Of a stretch of 64,000 nucleotides of DNA, positions 51,142 through 62,457 are shown piece by piece; the stretch's first letter is position 1, and every line of letters begins with the position of its first letter. The DNA is from Setoptus koraiensis (Eukaryota; Arthropoda), in assembly GCA_048013815.1 (NCBI GenBank), contig CM106585.1, forward strand, positions 3,038,001 to 3,102,000. The letters are read 5' to 3'. The position numbers were made by a program, and so were the translations under genes. The notes under the pieces are model-generated. The model did not search any database and was not told the DNA's origin. It was given only the letters and a program-made list of their open reading frames with translations.

Positions 51142-54050
51142 CGCTCCAGCCCGGACATGCCCAAAATCACTGTTAAATCTGCAACCGGAACGGTGGAAAG
51201 GCGAGCAATTCGGCCAATTCCAATTAAAAATGAGAAAATGTGGGACATCCATTAAAAATGTTGACATTGCAATGATGTGTGATGAACAAACAGATAATGA
51301 ATCAAATGATGACGCCATTAATTCATCTGTTGCGAACGAAACTACAGCAACTACCTCACCAAATAAGCTAGGCAATACTATTCTAAGTTCGACATGGTCG
51401 ATGTAGAAGGGCGGGGTGGGTGGTTTTCTGGGGTGTTTGACATATATAGAACAACAAAACTACAAAGAGGCCATGCAACATGCTAACAAGAGCGTCTGGC
51501 GACAAACCATCAATAATGAGCTGGAATCACTAATCTCTAATAATACATGGAAAAGTGTACCAAAAACAGATGAGATAGAAACACTAGGAACCAGATAGAT
51601 CTTCAAAAGAAAAGTGAACAAAGACGGAACAGTAGACAAAGTTAAAGCTCAGCTGGTAGCCAAGGGCTATGAGCAGCGAGAAGGCCTGGATTTCTTTGAA
51701 ACATGTGCGGCTGTTGTCCGTTATGACTCTATAAGGATGTTTTTCGCAATTATAGCTCAGCTTGAGTTGTCTATGGTTCAATTTGATGTGGAAACCGCTT
51801 TTTTAAATGGCCTTCTGGACGAGGACATATATATTGTGGCGCCAGAGGGGGTACAGTGTGAAGTAGGACATGTGCTCAATTCGAATAAAGCCTTATATGG
51901 GCTCAAGCAAGCCCCTCTATGTTGGAGAAACAGATTTGACGATATCGTGAGTAAACTCAACGTGTACCCGATTGTGTCTGATCCATGTTGACGATGGACT
52001 AGTGGCATGTTCAGATCGAAATATTGCTAAGCTATTCATCGAAGAAATTGGCAAATCAATTGAAATCAAAGTTCTCAACTCGAACAATTTTGTCAGTTAT
52101 GAATTGATAATCAACAGCAAAATTGTCATTGCTCATCAAAGATTATACATAGAGTCGATGTGCAACAAATATGGCGGTTATTCTATCGAATAGTGACCAC
52201 GCCCAATTTGGGTATTTTGGGTTTTGTCGGAGAGAGTGTTGTGCCCTGAGACCGGAAAAGGTATTCCGGAAGTGCGGAAATTCTTCGTTCCCGAGATACC
52301 CGAGGTACAGCATTCTGGGTATTTGAGGGTAAATTGACGGTACGATTGGCCGTACCCACCCGCCCTGATATCCGGTGAGTTACTGATGGTCGATTATCGA
52401 GGCTAGAATCTACACAACAGCCCCAGGAGCAGAATGAACGTAGTTCAACCTGAAGGGCGTGACCAACGGAAGTGGTACGGAGGGCAACTGCGGGGGCGGA
52501 TCATCGACGGGATTCTGAGCACGCACTTCGGGGCTGCGCCCCTCAGAAAGTGCCACGATGTGCGAGTGGGCCTTTGGCCCACCCGCATAGGCTGGCCTAC
52601 CGTCCACGCCGTCGGCCTTCGGCCGACAGCGGGACGATTGACGGCCTGCCTCGTGACGGCCCTACGGGCCGTCCCACACCCCGGGAAAGGAGTGTTTCCC
52701 GTGGGCTGGTTGTCGGGAGGGCAGGGCCCGCGATCGGGCAGGGTTCTGTTCGGCCTTGCGTTCAAGTTGCAAGCCTGAATGAACAATTATGCCAAATAGA
52801 TCACTCTATTCGCGTCGATTCTCGAACCGGAAGTGCTGGATATAGAAAACAGTGAATTTCTTGAGATCGGATTGTCAAATATGATTCCATTTGATGCCAT
52901 CGCGTGGATTGCGACAAGAGCTGTGCTATGATGCCAAAATTTACAATATAAGACTTTTGTGAGAACAATAAAACGGATTTTTCGATATCTCCGGAAGTAA
53001 AAATTTACGCACTTTCGGACTTACATGGAGATCGGGCTCGGTCACTTTTCGATAGAACACCCAATATGGCATGCAGAACCATTTTCCCTGTCACACGCCG
53101 CTAGTAGATCTAGATAAACTAATGACTATATCAGATCTAGACACACTCAGTGAGGCACCATACAGACAACTAATAGGGTGCCTCAACTACGTTGCGTGTG
53201 TGTCTAGACCTGACATCACGTATGCAGTGAATTTTCCGGCTCGTTTCAACAATCGGCACTATGAGAGGCACTGGCAGGCAACAATTCGAGACTACTGTCT
53301 GACGTATGAAAAGTTAGAATGTCTAAAACTGAATGTGTATACGGACTCTGACTGGGCGGGGAATGTGCACGACAGGAAGTCAATAAGCGGTCTTATCGTT
53401 CATCTGTCCGGAGGCCCAGTAGTATATAGGGCAGAGCAACAAGAGATAGTGGCTTTAAGCAGCTGTGAGGCAGAGTATATAGCCGCTAGTGATGCAGTCA
53501 AAGAACTCATTTGGTGTTCATCGATATTAAAAGAGCTTGGACTAGATCAGTATCGTCCAAAAGTTTTAATAGATAATCAATCTACAATCAAATTAATATC
53601 AAGCGAACAGTTCAGTAAAAGAAGTAAACATATAGAAGTCAAATATCATCATCTAAAAGATTCGTTCAGAAAGGGAATATTTGAAGTTGAGTATATAAAG
53701 AGTGAAAAACAAAAAGCGGACATAATGACGAAGGCGTTAGGCAAGAAGAAGAATATGGCTCTTATCGATCTTATTGGCTTATATTCTCTTCTGTTCCTGG
53801 CCCCGACAGCCAATTCATCGGCCGAAGTTTCTGAGATGGCCGTAGAAGACTTAGTATTGTGGCACAAGACGCCAATAGAACACTTAAAAGGGCAAACGGA
53901 TGTGAAATTAGACCTTCAGTTCAGGAGCCTGTGCCCCATACTATTTGGCAATTGCACCGACATATATATGATGAACAAAATCATGACGACTACGTGTGAA
54001 GACGCTTTTCAGAAGCTGGTAGTCGACGAAATGGATGACGTCTGTACGTC
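51142..54050 (+). mobile_element. Ty1/copia-like fossil (reverse transcriptase and RNase H)
   Basis: Broken pol remnant: reverse transcriptase at about 51440-52170 (QLVAKGYEQREGLDFFET, FDVETAFLNGLLDEDIY, YGLKQAPLCW) and RNase H at about 53150-53750 (YTDSDWAGN, SISGLIV, SSCEAEYIA, DNQSTIKL, KHIEVKYHHLKD). After RNase H the frame continues about 100 residues with a hydrophobic stretch that resembles a signal peptide (LIGLYSLLFLAPTANSS), perhaps the start of an extra ORF. No LTRs found. TIR element M9 is inserted in it. Several breaks; old to middle-aged. Confidence 0.75.
52176..53061 (+). mobile_element. TIR element M9, GGGTA-type
   Basis: TIR GGTTATTCTATCGAATAGTG / complement of GGGTGTTCTATCGAAAAGTG; duplication AATATGGC (8 of 9 bases match). 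Same internal type as M6, with hairpins GTGGGCC-TTT-GGCCCAC (about 52566) and GACGGCCC-TAC-GGGCCGTC (about 52655); the long 21-bp stem of M6 is replaced by GTCGGCC-TTC-GGCCGAC. Confidence 0.8.
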
Positions 54051-54983
54051 AACAGCGACCACGCCCAATTTGGGTATTTTGGGTATTTTTGGGTAGGGTA
54101 TTGTACCCTGATACCCGAACAGGTATTCCGGAAGTGCGGAAATTCTTCGTTACCGAGATACCCGAGGTACCGCATACTGGGTATTTTAGGGTATTTGAAG
54201 GCATATTGAAGGTATAGTCGGCCGTACCCACCCGCTCGAACATCCGGTCAGATACTGAGGTCCTAACAACGGAGGTAGATCATTCCTAGAAGCCACAGGA
54301 AACGAATAAAAGGGGTCAAACTGAAGAGGCGTGGCCAATGCGCGCGGAGTGAAACTGCGCCCGCAGATAGTGAGACCACCCACCGAGTCCTAGCACTACT
54401 GAGGATGATGAAAGTTGAATAAAGGCTGAGCCCTAACTTTTTCGACGCTTTCGACCTCGCGGACCGCGCAGACCCAGAACTCCGCTCGTACTGACCCCTA
54501 TTTCGATCTTTACCGACTCGGCCTTCGGCCTCGCGAGCTTGCCTCGCTTCGGGTTGAGGGCTTCGCCCTCAACCCTCGCTCGAACCGACAACCCCGGCCT
54601 TCGGCCGAGTAATTGTCACACACCCGAACACCATAAACAATGCGAATGCGTGATAAGCTGAGTGCGGCTCGTGAGACGTCAGATGTGACTCGAATTGCGT
54701 GACCGGAAGTTGGTCCAACAGTGAATGGTGGATATCTTCTGAGTGGATGATTATAGAGGTTGGATTGCAACTGCATGTTGAAGGTGACAACTGAACCTAT
54801 TCGAAAATACCAAAACTTTTAGTCTGAGGCACTTCTGAGGCCCGGAAAATGCTTTTTCCCGTATCTCCGGAAGTAGAAATTTCCGCACTTCCGGACCTTC
54901 AAAAATGTTCTTTGGGGCCGCTTCGCGGCCCTTGTGTGGAGTTTGAAGGAAATCGGGCTTGGTCGTTGTTCGCTACTACACCC
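54051..54983 (+). mobile_element. TIR element M10, GGGTA-type left end with a third kind of core
   Basis: Left end degraded (ACAGCGACCACGCCC), right end complement of GGGTGTAGTAGCGAACAACG. Core hairpins: a perfect 11-bp stem GGGTTGAGGGC, loop TTC, at 54551-54575, and CGGCC-TTC-GGCCG repeats; subterminal GGGCCGC-TTC-GCGGCCC near 54915. Confidence 0.75.
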
Positions 54984-55027
54984 GAAAAATTAAGCGCTCT
55001 TATACTGGTATAATCAGTATAACTTGT
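54984..55027 (+). mobile_element. Helentron-like 3' end
   Basis: AAAAATTAAGCGCTCTTATACTGG, hairpin, TATAACTTGT; the TIR element M10 abuts it, so most of this copy is missing or lies beyond M10. Confidence 0.6.
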
Positions 55028-55093
55028 TTTCTCACTTTCCAAATGTTCGTTTGTTTGTTCGATTTATGAACCGAAAGCACACGCTTTATTCTA

Positions 55094-55373
55094 TTTTTAG
55101 CGCTTAATTTCAATTGAGCGCTAATGATGTAGTGATGTTGGATTCTAAATGGAGGAGGCAATCCACACACAAGCCTACAATTTTGAGTCACGCCCCCTCT
55201 TTAGCACACAGAAAGCTACAGCCTGAATGAGACTTAAGTCGCTACGCTCTCTAGCACACAGTAGGCTACACACTAGTTTGAGACTTAAGTCGCTCCACCT
55301 CCCCAGCACACAGTAAGCTACAGCTTGATTGAGTCACTCCACCTCCCCAGCACACAGTAAGCTACAGCTTGAG
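55094..55373 (+). mobile_element. Helentron-like 5' end with minisatellite
   Basis: TTTTTAGCGCTTAATTTCAATTG-like end at 55094, then 50-bp units with CACTCCACCTCC and CAGCACACAGTAAGCTACAG. Truncated by the TIR element at 55374. Confidence 0.65.
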
Positions 55374-56280
55374 GGTGTTGTAGCGATTAGGTCCCCACTC
55401 AGAATTCGATGAAACTTCACACATGGGCCCCGTAGGGGCCCTGTATTACGAGTTGAGTGGTCCGGAAGTGCGGAAACTTCCGGTTCCGGAAATACAAAAA
55501 TATCAAGATAGAGCTTTGAAATTTCAGAATCTAGTAGATGACACCTAGCGGAGAATGATGAAATCAAAATCGATCTCCCATCACTTCCGGTTTAAGAGAT
55601 ATCAAGGTTTATTTGATTAAGAGGTGTGGCCGGGTCTGTGCGGATGCGGTCAGCGGACCCATTCTGTGCATAGAGTGAGCAACACCATGTATTGGGTCAT
55701 ATATCAGTCATCACATTGATATAATAAAAATAAAATAATTATCCATATCCTCTTGTCCCATTTGTTTTCATTTTTTGTCGGTTTTTTTCGTCTTTCTCCA
55801 TACATCTGTGCATGGATTGCAGTCATGTGAGCGGAGGGTAGAGGGCGCAGCCCGATACCCGAAGCGCTCATCAACTCTACCCGAAGGGTTCCCGTCGCAC
55901 GCAGTCGTCGCGGGAGCGACGACGGAGATGTGACGGCCTCCAGAATACGAGGCCGCAGGCCGAGTTCTCAGACACACCGCATGTGCATCCCCGAGCGCAG
56001 CGAAGCAATAATTTGGTCACTTCCGGTCTTCTAACCCTAGTAATATCTCTATATCTCGAAAACCGGAAGTCGCACAGAGCTGAAAATTATGTCATCGTGT
56101 TCAGCGTAGCTTGAAACGTCTCTATGGTGAATCTTGGAGCTCTAGCTTCAACTTTTTGGAAAACCGGAACCGGAAGTTTCCGCACTTCCGGACCACTTTT
56201 TCCATTCTATTGGGACCAAGGGGGACCCGCACCGGAATTTTCATCAAGATCTGAGTGGGGACCTAATCGCTACAACAACC
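55374..56280 (+). mobile_element. TIR element M11
   Basis: TIR GGTGTTGTAGCGATTAGGTC at the left, GACCTAATCGCTACAACAACC at the right; dyads near 55460 and (reversed) 56168; core at 55820-55960. Its right half is nearly the same as that of M4 (18960-19150). No duplication seen at the borders. Confidence 0.75.
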
Positions 56281-56450
56281 GGTATTGTACCCTGATTCCA
56301 GAATAGGTAATCCGGAAGTGCGGAAATTGTCAGTTCTCGAGATAACCGACATACCGCTAGGGAGGCGTTTATCGATACCCGACGACCGCTAGCAGTTTCC
56401 GGGGCATTTTTTGAGGTATTTTGAGTACTCATGTGTAGGAAAACTCATTA
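56281..56450 (+). mobile_element. TIR element fragment, GGGTA-type
   Basis: Matches the left interior of M8 (50410-50590): GGTATTGTACCCTGAT, CCGGAAGTGCGGAAATT, CGACGACCGCTAGC. No ends. It is the last mobile sequence before host DNA. Confidence 0.6.
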
Positions 56451-57844
56451 GGAACCGATCTGGTGGTCTTGCATTAGCTTGCTTAAGTCCTGACAAGTTT
56501 TGATAGCAAAACTGTTGGTTAAATACTCCCTAGCGATTGGGAGACTGCGGGCTTACACAATAATGTTGACGAACAAGCTGTACGTCTCTAGATACCAACT
56601 GACTATTTTATGACACCGTAGACTGTAACGGTTTTAGTTGGTTGTGTGCTACCGAAAAAGAGAAGAACCAATAACACTTTTCTGTTGTGTTATCGTTGAG
56701 TAACGGCTCATGGCGAAAGCCTCTATTATCAGGCGCTATTGCATGGCGATCGATCTTTTTTGTCACTGCTGTTGCCACATATATAAATATACAAGTATAT
56801 AGTAAGGGATTGGTCTTACACGTACATGACTATTGGCAAAGTAGCGTGCAAAGCAGTAATTTTTCGAACATGTCGTCGTCACAGTCATCGTTTGTTGAGT
56901 CGATTTATCGATAAGACAGACCCCGAGTCACATCATTATTACGTGATAACGGTGAATATAACGGCAGCAACAACTACGACTACAACAACAACAGCATTAG
57001 AGTTATGGATGCTCTGATTGTACGAATGAGGCCTGCTATGAAAATAGTCAATCGATAAAGAATGAGTTTAGATGGCTAGATATGACATAAGTAGTGCCTT
57101 TGAAAGCGGCAAAAATAACTATTGGCCACCATTGGCCATCGATCAATTGACGCCACACGATTAAGGCATTGAACACTTGAAGAGGCTGTTGATACTATCA
57201 TCCAACTGAATTGTCAGCTGCTGAGCGTCATTGATCTGCAAAAGAGATGAAGAGACCAACCGCTTCCCACAAAAATAGATAGTTGCAACGTCACAGTAGT
57301 TTAAGATGATTAATCTCGATCCATGTCGAATGATGGTGCCTCTTGCTCTTGAGAAATTCTCTATGGTAATTTGTGTAACATGCAGGATTGCCCTGAGCGA
57401 TCGGCCTCACTTGACCAACAACAAACCACTATTCGATCCGCATGAAACGATTGACTAGAATGATGAACTGACCTTTGTTTGAGCTTTGACTCATCGAGCA
57501 ATGAAATTATTGCATTGAAATTTGTCTCTTATGAAATTTTTATGCAATTATGTCCAGTTCGATCAACTTTGCACTGTATTTATTTATACAGCGACCCTGA
57601 ATCAGTTAGTTGTTGCCGGATGCAAACTGTGAGCCTCTTTTTTACCCGGTGTGATTCTCATTGGTGTTATTTGAGCAAAAACAGATCAGCATAACACATA
57701 GTTAAATTTAAACAGTCGGATAGCTAGGGATGGGCCAACTGCTAGATAGCGCTCCAAATAACTCGCGGCAGAATCACTCTCGTGTGGTGTTCGTGGCGAA
57801 AGGGAAAAAAAAGAAGCACGAGCAGAGAGGAAAAAATTGTTTGC
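56451..57844. other. Host non-coding DNA
   Basis: No gene or mobile element recognised. Short frames have no domain. An ACAACTACGACTACAACAAC simple repeat lies near 56970. Confidence 0.5.
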
Positions 57845-57878
57845 TGCTCATTACATAGTGATCACCATGTAATGAGCA
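57845..57878. promoter_or_regulatory. 34-bp near-perfect palindrome
   Basis: TGCTCATTACAT, A, GTGATCAC, C, ATGTAATGAGCA: 16 of 17 base pairs match around the centre of GTGATCAC. It ends 38 bp before a TATA box, so it may be a binding site for a dimeric factor. Confidence 0.75.
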
Positions 57879-57916
57879 ATCAGCCTGCTGATCCATCTAT
57901 TTCTTCGTTCTCTATC

Positions 57917-57924
57917 TATATAAG
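57917..57924 (+). promoter_or_regulatory. Candidate TATA box
   Basis: TATATAAG, followed about 30 bp later by a pyrimidine-rich CATTCTCTTTTTTCC. With the palindrome upstream this is the best promoter candidate in the right flank, but no ORF follows closely, so the first exon would be non-coding. Confidence 0.35.
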
Positions 57925-60900
57925 TAGAGAGATAGGGGGCTGCATTCTCTTTTTTCCATGACATCATCAGCTTCTATTGATATCATTCCATTTCTATTGA
58001 GTGGTTGCATGGACAAAAGTTTTCAAGTTTCGTTAGTTCTTGGCTAGTCAGCCTTGGCTATTTGTCACTCGATGTTGGTAGTCTTGTATTTAGGTTTTTT
58101 TTGAAGCTATGGCATGAGTTTTCGATTGGCCAATCTTGAGTTTTTCCTCTATTTGGTATTTTCCATTCGTAAATAGTTCAGCCTCTTGCCACTCTATGTG
58201 GGCCTGGGTTCGTTTCAGAAAAGAGGACACAAACTATACTAACGAACAACAGCAACATCTAACGACGCCGGTGACAGTACAGCAACAGCATTGCCACGAT
58301 TAACCAACTCTGATATGATAATGGCTAAAAGTTGTAGCTCGCTAGTCGGCCTGTCGCTGAATAGAGTTGCAACAACGGGCTAGACGGCAAGACTTGCGGG
58401 CTTGCGACACACAAATGTATATTACATTATATAAAGTGGGGGCCTTTCGAAACTAGCCCGTTTTGTGAGTCAGAGTTATATTAATGCCGCAGCACAGCAG
58501 GCCAAGTTTGTGGTTGAATGCATCAAGAGCTGAGGGAAACCATACCAATAACAGCTTAGGCACAAAAGAGCTAACAGATCAGAAGGGGCCCAACAACAAA
58601 GTCTTGGGTGGTAATTGTGGTGTTGCCGGGAATGAGTTTGGGTTAGAGTTTTCGCCACTATGCACCAATTTGTGTGCCATCTAGCTGCACTGCAGTCTCC
58701 CTGTGATTATCTCATTGTGTTAATGGCTGGAGCAAGAACATAAGCGAGTTTTTCATTTAATTAACTTGTCGACCAACTAACGCGTTCCATTGGTTACGGC
58801 GGCGCTCATCGTTATCTCAATGCTGGAAGCTGAAGCAATTATTTTGCAAAACAACACGAGTCATGTGTGCGCTGTGAACAGAATTGGCCCCACCGAAACT
58901 AAACAGATTATTATTGTCATTTGAGAGGAATTGCGTCCCTCCGCAATGATTTTGATATTGAGCTGAAGAAAAAAAATTACAATCTTAGCAGCAGCTGCGT
59001 CACTTTAAGGTTTGCGTCTTCATCACCGTCAAGAGTGAAAGTCACACCAGACTAAATCAAGCGACACAAAAATTTGACACTTGACACATGATAGAGTTCG
59101 ATGAGCAAGAAAAAGCAATTTTTCTCACTTATTTCCATTGAGATTGTTGTTTTCGCTGTTGTTTTAGCAACCGAGTAAAGCAAAAAAGATCCACCCTCTA
59201 TCTATCGCGATATTATTGTGCTTTCTGCTTTTTTTTCTTTTTAATAACTGCAACCACCGCCACCACCATCACCAGAGTAAACTAACTAGGCGGAAACAAA
59301 GTTGTCAGTTAGACCAGGGTGCACGCCTTTGTTATAGAAACATCAGCTACATCAATTACCCTTGCGTTCACTCTAGTGATGATCATCCACACTCTCCAAT
59401 GGGCCTTCAGGTGACATCAGACTTGAATTGGGGACCTGACCTATCTCGGCACGAGCACTCTGTTTGATGCAGCAGAGACAAACACACAGGCGCAAAACAA
59501 CAACTGTGCAACCAACGAATAGTCACCTAGAATATATACGAAACTCAATCAAAAACAATCGCTTGATATAGCGCACAGTGACAACAACAGGCTTGATTCG
59601 GTGTAAATTACAGTGAGAATAATAATAAATCTCGTGCAAGCCAAATCCCGAAACGGCTGCTCTAGCATGCTTCCCAATCACCCTATATGCTGTGACCCAA
59701 ATGTCTAGTCCAGACTGTGTGTCTGTGTGCCTTATTTGCTTGCCATTAATCAACGAGCTGTATATTTGTGCAGCACGCTCGGTCTGATAAGAGCGCCACA
59801 ACGCTCTTCTCGTCAGCCGCAACTAAATTTTTATTTATAAATTCTGCTTTGACGCAGACTAAGGCAGCGTGGAGGGGAGGAAATCGGTCCTCCGTTCCAA
59901 GTCGCTATTGCTCGCATGGCTTGGTGCCGTGTTCGCAATATCAATCAATCGACAATACTGATCAATATGTGTATACTCACTATTAATATTCTAACTATCT
60001 AATTCGGGGATCGTGTTTCTGGCCTTGGGCATCGTGATGCTTAAATTAATTTGATTCGATGCCAAACTGTGATGCTACCCGTCTATACTGTCCCTATATG
60101 TATCTGATGGAAAGTCGACTGGAGCCCCAATCCAAAGCCGACCCCGAACGAATAATGATCGCATTGATGAAGTCTAGATGCTAATTAAATAATAGCCATG
60201 AAGCGATGGAACTAAAATAAAATGTAACCATCGAATACAGATAACACAGAGAGCAACGAATAGACAACAAAATATTATATGTACGAAGTTGCAATAGAAT
60301 CAGTTATAACTGACTGACACATTCATATATAAAATAGACAGGTAATACAATTGAACTATTGCTGCAGTTGGCAGAACTGACAAGAACTGGCCGGTTGGCC
60401 GACTGGATTGTTGATCCAGAGAACGAATACAATAGAAGAGAATAGAATAGAAGTGATGCGATGCGATAATTTATTAGAAAGCCCTCCCTTAGAAGAGGCC
60501 CCGAAGAAAAGTGAATATAAGCTTGTCTGCCTCTGACACAAATAACTTCAAGATGGTGAAGGAAGGAAATTAGATGAGTGGAAGAAACTAGCAATTTGGC
60601 AACCCTCAATTCAATTATAAATCACGGCAGAAGCTATCCGTTATTAGTGACATGGGCGCATTAGATCTGGTCATTCAAATGGTCTCATATAAAGGCGAAA
60701 AAGTTACCAAGACGACAGTGGCTGCTTCGGAGAGGAACTAGGTTAGCTTCTGTTTACTTTCTCACTGTGGCCATTGATTGAATAAAATATGGGCAAGCAT
60801 TGATCAAACTTCCAGTTCAATGCAGCATCATTGCCGCTTTGCTTCGCCCGTTGGTTGGTTGTTTACATAACAGTGGAAACCTTTTATTTGTATTAATATT

Positions 60901-62419
60901 CCAATATCGCTAGGTGCACGCAATCATAATTGTCACCTACATATACTGGTCATACTAACAATAGGAGTGAACAACAACTATGAGCCGTCAATGCAAAAGT
61001 GGGGCCCAACATTGTATGACGATACAACATGAACAAACATTCATAGGCGTTCTGTCTTTTTTGTAGTGCAACTATTTCTTTGACGGAGCTGCCTATCGAT
61101 TTTACTGTCGCTGGCCACACAGCCAATTTATATGCAAATGACGCCGGTAGCGTTAGCAAAGTGAGCCATTATTGCTAATTCTGAGGCTCCCATCGCTTCA
61201 CGTGATGCTGCTTTTGTGCTGGCTGGCCCCAGTGAATGTGTACACAACATTAACAAGTTGTAACCTCACTGTTGTTGTTGCTGTTGTTGTTGTTGAGTCG
61301 TCGTGCCAGTCAGAGCCACCACAGATGCACCTTTCATTCACTTGCATCGGAGTGCTGCCAACTTGCTCTGGGGCGACTTGTGGCTTCGATTATGGTTGCT
61401 GCTGAGAAAATAGTCCCTTCCACACACCATCCATTTGAAGGAAATTTGTTTTTGTCATTTTTGGCCCCTGGGTCGCAAATTGTAGTCGTTTTTTCTTTAT
61501 CTATGCATTCTGCAAAAGACGCTGGCAGAAACAAGAAGCCAGCTAGCAAGTAGCATTTAGCGTAAAACTTATGAATGATCAAATGGCATGATGAATTGAT
61601 GCATTGCATTGATCCAAATCTATTCAAAACGGAAAGTTACACCAGCGAACGAAAGCAAACAAACAAACATGCAAACAGCTATACGGATCCCACGACAACA
61701 ACAATAATCTCCCTATCTAAACTTTATTCAGAGCCTCTTTTTCAATATTCGATATTTACTCACCCTTTGCATCACTGGCTCTGTTCACTTGGTATTTGGG
61801 GACGGGTATGGAGCCAAGGCCCACTAACAGACACTATCAGCGTAGCCAACTTTTTAACTTGCAATGAGATCTGCTTGCATTGAATTGAATTTCGTCCACT
61901 GGCAGTCGGCCCTTGTTGTTGTCCGATCATCTGATAGGATGGAGCCACATGAATGTAGAAAAGAATCAATCAAGGTGAAGTCAACCAAGCGAAATGAAAC
62001 TATAAAATGGATTCTCTTTACTTTGCTCCTTTTGGATCATCTTTCTCATAAATGAAATTCTGTCACAGCTTTATATCCAACCATCACTCAATATATCTCT
62101 CACTCTCTACAATTGTGTATATCTACAATTTTTCTCGAACAAATTCAATGCGATTCATCTATAAGAATGGCAGAGAAAGAAAGAGATAAACATTCATCAT
62201 TACTTAAGCTGCCTGACAAAGCAGCATTTAGTGGCGTCACGTCAAATTGTGAGGCGTCCACATTGTGCGCTTCGTGGCGAAGCCTACCAAACCAAACGAA
62301 CACGGGCTCTATCTCTTTATAACCGGCTTATGTTCGAGCATAGATAAATTGTATAATGTTTTGATGCGGATCTATCTGAACTGGGATGGATAAGGGAAGT
62401 GGGGAGGGTGCCAGAAGAA
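57925..62419. other. Host non-coding DNA, long
   Basis: No coding region, RNA gene or mobile element could be supported in 4.5 kb. CAC/CCACCG and TGTTGTTG simple repeats at about 59250-59275 and 61270-61300. The lack of transposons contrasts with the 5-56 kb region and suggests an intron or regulatory region under constraint. Confidence 0.5.
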
Positions 62420-62457
62420 TAGTGAGTTAGTTGGCCAAATGGCCAACTAACTCACTA
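62420..62457. other. Perfect 17-bp hairpin, 4-base loop
   Basis: TAGTGAGTTAGTTGGCC, loop AAAT, GGCCAACTAACTCACTA. No mismatches in 17 pairs. Too short a loop for a usual miRNA precursor. Confidence 0.85.

Noticed and set aside
62420-62457. MicroRNA precursor
   Set aside because: The stem has only 17 pairs and a 4-base loop, too small for a normal pre-miRNA.
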